A stretch of DNA of 5,966 nucleotides from Desulfobacula sp. (GTDB lineage Bacteria > Desulfobacterota > Desulfobacteria > Desulfobacterales > Desulfobacteraceae), in NCBI GenBank assembly GCA_011390085.1, contig JAABTB010000155.1:1-5966 (forward strand), read 5' to 3'. A program made the position numbers and the translations under genes. The notes below the pieces were generated by a model. That model saw only the letters and a program-made list of their open reading frames with translations, did no database searches and was not told the DNA's origin. Position 1 is the first letter of the stretch; each line of letters begins with the position of its first letter. Of the stretch, positions 1 to 5,966 are shown one piece after another.

Positions 1-16
1 GACGCTCTTCCGATCT
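1..16 (+). other. Illumina adapter remnant at contig end
   Basis: The first 16 bases, GACGCTCTTCCGATCT, are identical to the 3' end of the standard Illumina (TruSeq/P5-side) adapter. Genomic sequence therefore starts at about base 17, and nothing upstream of that point can be inferred from these bases. The match is exact and sits at the very edge, as expected for untrimmed adapter carried into an assembly. Confidence 0.93.
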
Positions 17-110
17 TGCATTTACAAAAAACCTCCGGTACGGAAGTTTAACAGGCTGAAACCAACTCATGGTCAGGGGCGGATGCGCTTGGCCGTGCAA
101 ACAATAAAAG

Positions 111-116
111 TGAGGA
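111..116 (+). promoter_or_regulatory. Ribosome binding site of the biotin carrier gene
   Basis: TGAGGA, containing the Shine-Dalgarno core GAGGA, ends six bases before the ATG at 123. This is good spacing and supports that start. The rest of the leader (17-110) shows no clear promoter, so the gene may be the distal member of an operon cut off by the contig end. Confidence 0.7.
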
Positions 117-122
117 CCCAAT

Positions 123-599
123 ATGACAGTATATTCATTTTCCATCGACGATCAGCCCTTTTCTGTTGAAATCGGTTTAATTCAAGGCAATATGGCCAAT
201 GTAACCGTGAACCAGGTTCCCTACCGCGTCAGAATTGACGGCTCAAGCCTTGTTTCATCTCCGGCTTCAGCCCCTGCGCCGAGACCCGCACCCAGGGCAG
301 AGGCTCCCAAACCCGCCGCCCCCAAGCCTGCTGCCCCCAAACCGGCCGCAGCTCCACCGAAACCGGCGGCTCCCGTATCCGGCGGCGGTGAAAGAATAAC
401 CGCACCCATCCCCGGAAAAGTCATGTCCGTCATGGCCAAGGTCGGGGATAGCGTTTCAGCCGGGCAGGTGCTCCTGGTCATTGAAGCCATGAAAATGGAA
501 AACAATATTATCAGCCCCATTGACGGGACTGTAAAAGAGATAGCCGTTTCCAATAATGCCGATGTATCAACCGGCGACCTTCTGGTCGTGGTCGGTTAA
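123..599 (+). CDS. Biotinyl carrier protein (decarboxylase gamma / carboxylase BCCP type)
   Basis: This 158-residue protein is a biotin carrier. Its biotinylated lysine shuttles a carboxyl group between a biotin carboxylase or decarboxylase site and a carboxyltransferase. A short N-terminal segment (about residues 1-40) resembles those of small carrier subunits such as MmdC/GcdC. A flexible Ala/Pro/Lys linker follows (about 46-86, with three APKPA units). The C-terminal biotinyl domain (about 91-158) carries EAMKMEN at 121-127, so K124 is the predicted biotinylation site, flanked by M123 and M125. The pattern ITAPIPGKV before it and SPIDGTVKEI after it fits the barrel fold. Length is normal for the family. 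The start is supported by a Shine-Dalgarno sequence at 111-116. Partner subunits are not in the window, so I cannot tell methylmalonyl-CoA, glutaconyl-CoA, oxaloacetate or acyl-CoA enzymes apart. The protein is probably soluble and peripheral to a complex. Confidence 0.9.
   Translation: MTVYSFSIDDQPFSVEIGLIQGNMANVTVNQVPYRVRIDGSSLVSSPASAPAPRPAPRAEAPKPAAPKPAAPKPAAAPPKPAAPVSGGGERITAPIPGKVMSVMAKVGDSVSAGQVLLVIEAMKMENNIISPIDGTVKEIAVSNNADVSTGDLLVVVG
303..347 (+). repeat. Three tandem APKPA-coding units in the linker
   Basis: Residues 61-75 are three consecutive APKPA pentapeptides, followed by a looser AAPPKPA/AP unit to residue 84. The codons differ between units (for example AAA/AAG and CCC/CCT/CCG), so this is an old or selected repeat and not a recent slippage product. 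Such linkers give a carrier domain reach between active sites. Confidence 0.75.
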
Positions 600-613
600 C
601 CCCATATGAGCAA

Positions 614-642
614 CCCGGGGTGATGATGGCCGTCACCCCGGG
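614..642 (+). terminator. Intrinsic terminator hairpin between convergent genes
   Basis: CCCGGGGTGA (614-623) and TCACCCCGGG (633-642) form a perfect 10-bp GC-rich stem with a 9-base loop. Read on the plus strand it is followed by ACCTTTCTTT, an imperfect U-rich tract. It begins 14 bases after the biotin carrier stop and 16 bases past the stop of the convergent response regulator. It is thus well placed to end plus-strand transcription. It could also stop minus-strand readthrough, although that side lacks a U tract. Confidence 0.75.
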
Positions 643-658
643 ACCTTTCTTTACAAAT

Positions 659-1333
659 TCATTTGAATACATCATATTCATCCCGGGCAGCTTGCTCGAT
701 ATCAACAATTTTTCTTTTCAGATAGTCTTTGGACTCATAACGGGTAATCCCCATAATTTTACGGGTCAGCTCTCCGATGCGGCCGATTTGATCCTTTATG
801 GTTTTCAAGGTGTCATGGTTTGGATCACGAGCGTCCATATCCATGAAAAGCATTTCAGCGAGGCCGGACACTACCTGTAAGGGCTGATTCAGCTCATGGC
901 AGACCGCCCCGGCCATTTCGAGAACGCCTTTGAGTTTCTCCTGTTCCATCATTTTGTTTTGCAGGGCTATCATGCGGCATCCTGCATTGATTCTGGCCTG
1001 CAGTTCGGCATTGTTAAAGGGTTTGATCATATAATCATCTGCGCCGGCTTCCAGCCCCTGGACGATATCCCCGATATCTGTTCTGGCAGTGAGAAGGATA
1101 AGGTACAAGGATTCCTTTCGCTCCTGTTCTCGAAGCCGTCGACACAGGGCAGCGCCATCTATCCCCGGCATCTCCCAATCCAGGACGGCAAGATGCGGGG
1201 CATCGATTTCCTGCATGATGTCCCAGGCTGCATTCCCATTTTCAACAGCGATGGGTTCGTGGCCCAATTTTTTCAATATAGCAGATAAAATGCTGCGAGA
1301 TGTTCTATCATCTTCAGCAATCAGGATTTTCAT
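659..1333 (-). CDS. Response regulator: receiver fused to HisKA-like helices, no ATPase domain
   Basis: This 224-residue protein has a complete receiver domain at about 1-118: acidic pair D8/D9, phosphoacceptor D52 in VLDWEMPG, T82 in LTAR and K104 in IKPF. A helical segment follows (about 119-200) with CHELNQPLQVVSG, an H-box like that of histidine kinases of the HELNQPL type, putting the candidate phospho-histidine at H146. No N, G1 or G2 ATP-binding boxes follow. The protein ends about 78 residues after H146, and only about 60 bp separate its stop from the next gene, so no ATPase domain is hidden downstream. There is no DNA-binding, GGDEF, HD-GYP or other output domain. It lies downstream of, and overlaps by 20 bp, the hybrid kinase gene, whose HPt domain probably phosphorylates D52. 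GGAG (1344-1347 on the complement) lies 10 bases before the ATG and within the kinase gene, consistent with translational coupling. The output is unknown: phosphotransfer, or interaction with a kinase core, are possibilities. Confidence 0.88.
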   Translation of the reverse strand: MKILIAEDDRTSRSILSAILKKLGHEPIAVENGNAAWDIMQEIDAPHLAVLDWEMPGIDGAALCRRLREQERKESLYLILLTARTDIGDIVQGLEAGADDYMIKPFNNAELQARINAGCRMIALQNKMMEQEKLKGVLEMAGAVCHELNQPLQVVSGLAEMLFMDMDARDPNHDTLKTIKDQIGRIGELTRKIMGITRYESKDYLKRKIVDIEQAARDEYDVFK

Positions 1334-4300
1334 TTGTTGCTTTCTCCATGACGGTTTTCAGTTCATCAAAGCTTTTTTCCAATTTCAGTATCAGGCGTTT
1401 CAAACTTTCCATATCATCTGCTTTCCCTGCTTTTTCCATGGCATGGGCAATGTCTTGGAGGACACCGGCTGAAAGGTTTCCGGCCGCCCCTTTGATTTTA
1501 TGCGCCTGAGCGCCGGCTTGATCCGCATTCGCCTGCTCTATAAAGGTTTTCATGGTGTTTATCTGAACTGGTATATCCGATAGAAATTCTTTAATAATGA
1601 TTTCGGCCAGTTCTTTGTCGCCCAGAACACGTTCCAGGAATTCTTCACGATTGAAAATATCGGTTGAAGAAGAAATTTTCGGTGGAGAGTCTGCCGGCCC
1701 TCCAGGGATTGTCTTTTCGGCAGGTTTTTTGTGAAGCCATTTTTCCAGTTCATTTGCCAGCGATAAGGGATCAATCGGCTTGGGCACATAGCTGTTCATA
1801 CCTGCTTCCAGACATTTTTCCCGGTCTCCGGCCATGGCATTGGCCGTCATGGCAATAACAGGGATGGCATGATCAAGGACCGGGGATTGCGGGTTGCGGA
1901 TTTGACGGGTGGCCTCATAACCATCCATCACCGGCATCTGCACATCCATCAGCACCAGATCATAGGGTATGGATTCCAAGGCATGGATAACCTCCTGTCC
2001 GTCTGCCACGGCATCGGCGGCCAAGCCCAGTTTCTTCAAGATACCAAGGGCCACCTGCTGGTTGATCATATTATCCTCGGCCAGCAAGATGCGAGCTTTG
2101 TTGTGGGCGAACAGATTGAGCGCTTCACGGACGGTGTGGCGTGTCGTGATGGTCTGCGGTGTGGCTTTTCCTTTTTTTGACAGTGCCAGAGACAGTACCC
2201 CTCGAAGTTCCTGATGCCGTGCCGGTTTGGTCAGGTAGCCGGCAAAGCCCAGTTCGGCAAAGCGTTTGACATCCCCCCGGACTCCCAGTGACGTCAGCAT
2301 CACCATACGGGTTTCTGCCAGACGTGGGTCTGCCTGGATTGCATGTCCCAGGGCTTCACCATCCATGCCCGGCATCTGCATGGCAATCACGGCAATCGGG
2401 AAGGGGTCACTTTCATCCAAGGCCCTGAATAGAGCGTTTAATGCCGAAGGTTCGTCTCCGGCTTCCACCGGGCGCATACCCCATGAAAATAGACGCTTGG
2501 ATAAAATTTCCCGGTTGGTGGCATTGTCATCCACGATTAATACCCGAACACCTGTCAGGTCTGAGGATGGAAGAGCTCTCATTTTTACCGCCTGGGCCTG
2601 TTTGTCTAATACAGCCGTGAACCAGAATTCTGATCCCTTCCCCAATATGCTTTTTACACCGATTTGCCCTTGCATCAGCTCGGCCAGTTGTTTGGAAATC
2701 GTCAATCCAAGGCCTGTGCCTCCAAATTGGCGCGTGGTCGAAGCATCTACCTGGCAGAATTTATCAAACAAGAGATTAAATTTGTCCTCCGGGATACCAA
2801 TGCCCGTATCGCTTACAGAGAAAAGGATCATAGTCTTATCCGGTGTTTCAGAGACCATGGAGACACGGATTACCACTTCCCCTGAAGGGGTGAATTTGAT
2901 GGCATTGCCTGTCAGATTGGTGAGAATCTGGCGTAGCCTTCCCGGATCACCCCGAAGCAGGGTCGGTACCTCTATGTCTGGGCTGCAGATCAATTCCAGT
3001 TTTTTTTCATGGGCTCTCAGGGCCATGGTAGCGCCAAAATCGTCCAGTAAAACCTGAAGATCAAAATCCAGGACTTCCAATTCCAGTTTGCCGGCCTCGA
3101 TTTTAGAAAAATCAAGAATATCGTTAATGATGGCCAGAAGAGACTCGCCGCTGGCGCGAACAATTTCGGTATAATGCAGTTGTTCATCATTGAGTCCGGT
3201 ATCGAGTAATAGCCCGGTCATGCCGATGATCCCGTTCATGGGGGTACGGATTTCATGGCTCATATTGGCCAGAAATTCACTCTTGGCAATATTGGCCATC
3301 TCAGCTTCAGCCGCCATTATGTTTGCACGGGTGGTTTCGGCTTCAAGAAGCTGGTTTGTTTCAAGAAGGTCTTCCTCGACCTGCTTGCGCTCGGTAATAT
3401 CCAGAATCACACCGATAAGTCCGGTCACGGCCCCGGATTTATCGGTCAAGGATGCTTTATGGAAAACGACCTGTCGAATTTCTCCTTTATCGGTCTTTAC
3501 TTTTGATTCATAGACCTGCCTGCCGGGATGATCGAACAGCTCAGCGTCTTTTTCATGATATATTCTGGCCAATTCTATGGGATTGATATCAAAAACCGAT
3601 TTCCCGATCAGGTTTTCTTTTTTCATGCCGAAAAATGTCTCAAATGCCTGATTCAATATCTGATAGCGTCCCTCACAATCTTTAAAAAAAACAGGCGCCG
3701 GAATGGATTGCAGCAGTGAGCTGAAAAATAATTGGCTCTCCCTCAGGCTGTTTCTGGCCTGCCTGCGTTCGGTTACATCACGAAAGGACCATACCCGGCC
3801 TATAATTTCCCGGTCTGCTTCTTGGGGCTGGGAATAGCGTTCAAAAATACGCCCATCCAAAAGCTCAAGTTCATCATAACTTGTTTTTTCAGGATGATGA
3901 TATATTTCCATGACGTTGGCCATAAATTTTTCCGGGCGACTCATCTGCCGGGCGGCATAAGAGAGAATTTCTCGGCCTTTTTTCATCGTTACCAATTTTT
4001 CTGGAATTTTCCAAAGTGAGATAAACTTCCGGTTCCATTTTACAGGGATGCCTTCCCTGTCAACAATGAGAATACCGTCGGCAGTGGCGTCCAAAGATGC
4101 ATTCAACAGGGAAAGGGAGGCCCTCAAATCCGTCTGCTGAGATCGTATGCCTGCATCGGTGCCGCGCAGCAGAATAAAGAAAAAAATGAACAGAATCGTG
4201 AAAAGCCCTATTGAGGACCCTATCGTGGATATCATAAATTTTTTGTGGGCTGCTGTCAGGCCCGAAATATCGTGCATCAATAGCAGATCCCCCACTTCAC

Positions 4301-5204
4301 CCCCGGATGCATCATGAAGGGGTACAGCCATGACCCGCCATTTGGCATTATTAAACCTAGTCTCGGCGGTGATTTTGCCATGCCCATGCCCTTTTTCCCC
4401 GACAAAGGGTCCGAATTCGTCCGGGAAGCGGGAAAAGGTCGAGTAAATGACGGCATCTTGGGGAAAACGATTCCAGTCAGCCTCACGATGGAGCATGACC
4501 ATGCCGGCTTCCCACGCATCCCGATTCAGAGTGCTCTTTTTAAGGGTCACTGCCAAGTCTATCCCTGTATTTTCATAAATACCGGATAGAATATCTTCAA
4601 TCTCCTTCCCCAGTTCCAGATAACCAATGAGGGTTTGGCCGTCAAAAACCGGCTGAACCACCCGCAGGGTGAAGGTTCCCAATGGACCTATTTCGATGCC
4701 CGATGCGGTTTTCCCTGTAAGTTCGGCTTCCAGGGCTGTGAATCGGTCGAAGCGATCCCCATATTCTTCCGGTTTATGGACACGCAAAAGACAGATGCGA
4801 CGCATATCCATAAAATAAAAATGAGTGAGGGCATAGTCGGTTTTCAGTTTGGTAAACACCGGCCTGTAAACGTCCAGAAGCCCTTGCCGGTCTTGAGATC
4901 CGAGCAATTTCTGCAAGCGTTTTTCCTGGATCAAAACCGCTTCAACTGCAGCCAGAGATCTGGACTGTTCAGCCAGTGACCGGTACAATTCAACGGTAGC
5001 CTCCTTCAATACCCATTGACTGGATGCATTCAAATGGTTGTTCTGCTGAAGGGACATCATGGTGGCAAACCCAACGAGCAGCAAGACCAGAACCATAGTC
5101 AGCGGGATCATCAGGCGCCTAAGGATGGGCTTGGGTGTAAGATCTGTTAAAGCAAAATTTGCTTTTAACAGATCTGTCCATTTTTCATTAAATCCTTTTA
5201 TCAT
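1314..5204 (-). CDS. Membrane hybrid histidine kinase: CACHE-PAS-PAS-HisKA-HATPase-REC-REC-HPt
   Basis: This 1296-residue multistep phosphorelay sensor begins with a cytoplasmic tail and has membrane helices at about 32-52 and 324-347. They bound a periplasmic CACHE-type sensor (53-323). The stretch at 129-206, with [12 protein letters not shown] and a later GYLELGKEI, resembles double-CACHE sensor kinases. PAS1 (about 366-480) and PAS2 (about 492-607) each end in a PAC-like I/FxDxTER motif. A coiled coil (607-645) leads to HisKA with H650 in [12 protein letters not shown]. The HATPase shows the N box (N763, N767), DTGIGI (799-804), an F box (813-818) and GGTGLGL (828-834). REC1 (about 886-1005) keeps D892/D893, T971 and K993 but has A941 in [12 protein letters not shown] where Asp is expected. 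REC2 (about 1037-1155) is intact: D1087, T1120 and K1142. The HPt (about 1195-1290) has H1235 in [10 protein letters not shown]. There is no HAMP domain. AGGA (5211-5214 on the complement), six bases before the ATG, supports the start. The domain architecture is certain; the ligand is unknown. Confidence 0.95.
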   Translation of the reverse strand: MIKGFNEKWTDLLKANFALTDLTPKPILRRLMIPLTMVLVLLLVGFATMMSLQQNNHLNASSQWVLKEATVELYRSLAEQSRSLAAVEAVLIQEKRLQKLLGSQDRQGLLDVYRPVFTKLKTDYALTHFYFMDMRRICLLRVHKPEEYGDRFDRFTALEAELTGKTASGIEIGPLGTFTLRVVQPVFDGQTLIGYLELGKEIEDILSGIYENTGIDLAVTLKKSTLNRDAWEAGMVMLHREADWNRFPQDAVIYSTFSRFPDEFGPFVGEKGHGHGKITAETRFNNAKWRVMAVPLHDASGGEVGDLLLMHDISGLTAAHKKFMISTIGSSIGLFTILFIFFFILLRGTDAGIRSQQTDLRASLSLLNASLDATADGILIVDREGIPVKWNRKFISLWKIPEKLVTMKKGREILSYAARQMSRPEKFMANVMEIYHHPEKTSYDELELLDGRIFERYSQPQEADREIIGRVWSFRDVTERRQARNSLRESQLFFSSLLQSIPAPVFFKDCEGRYQILNQAFETFFGMKKENLIGKSVFDINPIELARIYHEKDAELFDHPGRQVYESKVKTDKGEIRQVVFHKASLTDKSGAVTGLIGVILDITERKQVEEDLLETNQLLEAETTRANIMAAEAEMANIAKSEFLANMSHEIRTPMNGIIGMTGLLLDTGLNDEQLHYTEIVRASGESLLAIINDILDFSKIEAGKLELEVLDFDLQVLLDDFGATMALRAHEKKLELICSPDIEVPTLLRGDPGRLRQILTNLTGNAIKFTPSGEVVIRVSMVSETPDKTMILFSVSDTGIGIPEDKFNLLFDKFCQVDASTTRQFGGTGLGLTISKQLAELMQGQIGVKSILGKGSEFWFTAVLDKQAQAVKMRALPSSDLTGVRVLIVDDNATNREILSKRLFSWGMRPVEAGDEPSALNALFRALDESDPFPIAVIAMQMPGMDGEALGHAIQADPRLAETRMVMLTSLGVRGDVKRFAELGFAGYLTKPARHQELRGVLSLALSKKGKATPQTITTRHTVREALNLFAHNKARILLAEDNMINQQVALGILKKLGLAADAVADGQEVIHALESIPYDLVLMDVQMPVMDGYEATRQIRNPQSPVLDHAIPVIAMTANAMAGDREKCLEAGMNSYVPKPIDPLSLANELEKWLHKKPAEKTIPGGPADSPPKISSSTDIFNREEFLERVLGDKELAEIIIKEFLSDIPVQINTMKTFIEQANADQAGAQAHKIKGAAGNLSAGVLQDIAHAMEKAGKADDMESLKRLILKLEKSFDELKTVMEKATNENPDC
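2382..2384 (-). other. REC1 phosphoacceptor codon changed to Ala (A941)
   Basis: The complement of GGC at 2382-2384 is GCC (Ala), in the context [12 protein letters not shown]. The equivalent position in REC2 of the same protein is GAC-type Asp in [16 protein letters not shown] differs from GAC by one base. The other signature residues of REC1 are present, so this reads as a pseudo-receiver and not a misaligned domain. Confidence 0.85.
5140..5175 (-). repeat. Near-perfect inverted repeat inside the first codons of the kinase
   Basis: AGATCTGTTAAAGC on the left and GCTTTTAACAGATCT on the right are reverse complements apart from one extra A/T. They flank AAAATTT, giving a stem of about 14 bp. 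It lies about 30 bases downstream of the kinase ATG and covers codons 10-22 (peptide around [13 protein letters not shown]). In the mRNA it would form a stable hairpin just after the initiation region. No U tract follows, so it is not a typical terminator. It may modulate translation or stability, or be a DNA binding site. Confidence 0.7.
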
Positions 5205-5225
5205 CTTCCATCCTTTGGATTTACA

Positions 5226-5241
5226 ATAAATTGCAATTTAT
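5226..5241. promoter_or_regulatory. Perfect 16-bp palindrome upstream of the kinase start (possible operator)
   Basis: ATAAATTGCAATTTAT is identical to its own reverse complement. It lies 21 bases upstream of the kinase ATG at 5204, just ahead of the ribosome binding site. The position would suit a dimeric repressor or an autoregulatory protein. No matching family is assigned, and AT-rich palindromes do arise by chance, though 16 perfect bases is long. Confidence 0.55.
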
Positions 5242-5351
5242 CGTTTCAATCTATCGGCCGTGAGTTTTCATCCGGCTGTTCGCCATTCAGGGCTTTTGGG
5301 GTCTGTTTGGAATCATTTGTAAATATTTGACCTTGACGGGCACAATTTTAT

Positions 5352-5427
5352 ATGAAAGTAGTGCGTTATGAGTTGTGAGAAGTTATCCCACTATCAATAC
5401 TCATTCCTTACCTCTCATAACTTTCAT
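5352..5427. repeat. Large bulged inverted repeat in the intergenic region
   Basis: ATGAAA (5352-5357) and GTTATGAG (5365-5372) on the left are the reverse complement of CTCATAACTTTCAT (5414-5427) on the right. The left copy is interrupted by seven extra bases, so 14 base pairs form around a 41-base loop. It could be a structured RNA, a protein-binding pair or the remnant of a mobile element. No coding sequence overlaps it. Confidence 0.5.
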
Positions 5428-5558
5428 GTTTTGTTGCGCCCGGCAGGGCATAGCGGTTAGTCACAAAATCAGTTCTCAAATAAACCCAATGTTTTATTTA
5501 GTTTGTTGAAAAATTTACGCTTTCTATCCGAAAAACTCAAGGGGTATCTAAATCAAAA

Positions 5559-5732
5559 TCATCCCTGCTTCCTCAAAAAACTATCCAGAGCCTCAATCAA
5601 TACTCCAGCCGAATCCATTACATTCTTTTTGGCATACCTTTCAACCCGTTCAATAATCTGACAAGGCAATTCGATGGTTAAGCTCTGGGTAAGATCCTGG
5701 CACTGATAGACTGTTGCAGTCTCTTTGATTTG
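5559..5732 (-). pseudogene. Ribbon-helix-helix-like reading frame lacking a usable start
   Basis: Reading leftwards from 5732 to the TGA at 5559-5561 gives 57 open codons. They contain SLTIELPCQIIERVERYAKK (residues 17-36) and then VLIEALDSFLRKQG (44-57). The strand-helix-helix pattern (SLTIELP, then two amphipathic helices) resembles CopG/Arc-type ribbon-helix-helix DNA-binding proteins of 45-60 residues. The frame is preceded directly by a stop (5733-5735). No ATG or GTG occurs before the predicted beta strand, and the only early TTG (residue 22) would remove it. ATC at codon 2 is one base from ATG, but no Shine-Dalgarno sequence precedes it. The open ATG at about 5751-5749 is in another frame and gives an unrelated peptide. 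I infer a decayed or frameshifted small regulator or antitoxin; a non-canonical start is the alternative. Confidence 0.5.
5708..5722. repeat. Short inverted repeat AGACTG-TTG-CAGTCT
   Basis: This is a perfect 6-bp inverted repeat with a 3-base spacer, overlapping the 5' end of the ribbon-helix-helix-like frame. Ribbon-helix-helix regulators often bind short inverted or tandem sites near their own genes, so it could be an operator. The evidence is only the symmetry and its location. Confidence 0.3.
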
Positions 5733-5781
5733 TTAAAAAATTTGGCATTATCATTATTTACTTTTACAGAACCAATTTGAA

Positions 5782-5809
5782 TTGTTAAATAACCGGCAGA
5801 TTATATATT
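5782..5809 (+). promoter_or_regulatory. Candidate sigma70-like promoter for the right-edge gene
   Basis: TTGTTA (5782-5787) and TATATT (5804-5809) are separated by 16 bp, with a further overlapping TATATA at 5802. Transcription would start near 5816, giving a leader of about 40 bases before the ATG at 5856. The surrounding DNA is AT-rich, so chance matches are likely. Confidence 0.35.
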
Positions 5810-5855
5810 TTGCAAATCACAATTAGAAAAGGTAGTGGAATCAAAGATAAAAATT

Positions 5856-5966
5856 ATGCCGTATAAACCCACCTATAAAGAATTGGAAAAACGGATTCAG
5901 GAATTAGAGCGGATGGAATATTTGTGCAACCCATCAAAAGCTGCATCAAAAGTGAATATCAACACC
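5856..5966 (+). CDS. N-terminal fragment, probably of a PAS-type sensor kinase (cut by window end)
   Basis: The frame is open from the ATG at 5856 to the end of the window, giving 37 residues that start MPYKPTYKELEKRIQELERM. The heptad-like YKELEKRIQELE forms a short coiled coil. In established knowledge, proteins opening with '(K)PTYEELEQRIKELE' are commonly multi-PAS histidine kinases or related signalling proteins in Desulfobacterota, which is the basis for the assignment. No catalytic domain is visible, so this is inference. The ribosome site is weak: GGTAGTGGA lies 17 or more bases upstream, and closer only AAAGA is seen. The gene is transcribed away from the kinase operon and from the ribbon-helix-helix-like frame. 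Confidence 0.55.
   Translation, partial: MPYKPTYKELEKRIQELERMEYLCNPSKAASKVNINT

Larger units (their letters stand above)
5205..5558. other. AT-rich intergenic region upstream of the kinase
   Basis: No convincing gene was found here on either strand. The region contains the palindrome at 5226-5241, the bulged inverted repeat at 5352-5427, and a small GCCC/GGGC stem near 5438-5449. A possible plus-strand sigma70-like promoter is TTGACC (5327-5332) and TATATG (5349-5354) with a 16-bp spacer, but it faces no obvious gene for 500 bp. I could not identify a convincing minus-strand promoter for the kinase operon by eye. Confidence 0.5.

Noticed and set aside
17..59. Possible C-terminal tail of an upstream plus-strand gene (ending TGA at 57-59 or TAA at 49-51)
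   Set aside because: Only about 10-13 codons are available, and two frames are equally open. Nothing identifies the product, and the adapter removes upstream context.
221..553. Minus-strand open frame opposite the biotin carrier gene
   Set aside because: Its Gly/Ala/Leu repeats are the antisense shadow of the APKPA linker.
1000..1333. Idea that the 224-residue regulator is a histidine kinase broken by a frameshift
   Set aside because: No ATP-binding boxes are found in any frame between H146 and the neighbouring gene, and the space is too small for an ATPase domain.
2266..3057. Plus-strand open frame of 263 codons opposite the kinase
   Set aside because: It lies wholly antisense to the HATPase and REC1 part of a clearly functional kinase. 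Its translation is Ser/Arg/Pro-rich with no family features.
5365..5460. Possible integron attC-like site (GTTATGAG ... CTCATAAC and GCGGTTAGTC)
   Set aside because: The ends do not match the GTTRRRY/RYYYAAC core consensus, and there is no integrase or cassette gene nearby.
5426..5509. Plus-strand 27-codon frame starting MFCCARQG
   Set aside because: It has no ribosome binding site and no recognisable family, and it starts inside an inverted repeat. It is most likely chance.

Overview
The window looks like a contig end from a Gram-negative, signalling-rich anaerobe, most plausibly a Desulfobacterota (Desulfobacterales-like) bacterium. This is inference. It rests on a decarboxylase/carboxylase-type biotin carrier protein with an Ala/Pro/Lys linker, a very large CACHE-PAS-PAS hybrid kinase followed by a stand-alone receiver protein, and the N-terminus of a further protein that opens with a 'PTYKELE'-type coiled coil, as many PAS kinases of that group do. 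No rRNA, tRNA, CRISPR array or insertion sequence was seen. The first 16 bases match the 3' end of an Illumina adapter, so the left edge is a library artefact and not genomic sequence.

Layout, left to right. Bases 123-599 (+) encode a small biotinyl carrier protein, closed by a strong 10-bp GC-rich hairpin (614-642). This hairpin also lies just beyond the 3' end of the convergent minus-strand operon. That operon (5204 down to 659) holds two genes overlapping by 20 bp: a 1296-residue membrane hybrid histidine kinase (CACHE-like sensor, two PAS, HisKA, HATPase, REC1, REC2, HPt) and a 224-residue response regulator. From 5205 to 5855 the DNA is AT-rich and mostly non-coding. It holds a perfect 16-bp palindrome close to the kinase start, a second large inverted repeat, and a minus-strand reading frame that resembles a ribbon-helix-helix protein but lacks a normal start codon. 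At 5856 a plus-strand gene begins and runs off the right edge.

The two operon genes look like one multistep phosphorelay: sensor H650, then receiver, then HPt H1235, then D52 of the small regulator. Two points make it unusual. The first kinase receiver has Ala (A941) where the phosphoacceptor Asp should be, so only REC2 (D1087) can take part in the relay. The small regulator has no DNA-binding or enzymatic output. Its receiver is fused to a histidine-kinase-like dimerisation/phosphoacceptor segment (H146 in HELNQPL) with no ATPase domain. This suggests a relay ending in, or extended by, an orphan phosphotransfer helix pair. That pairing, plus the near-perfect hairpin inside the first codons of the kinase, is the most interesting content of the window.
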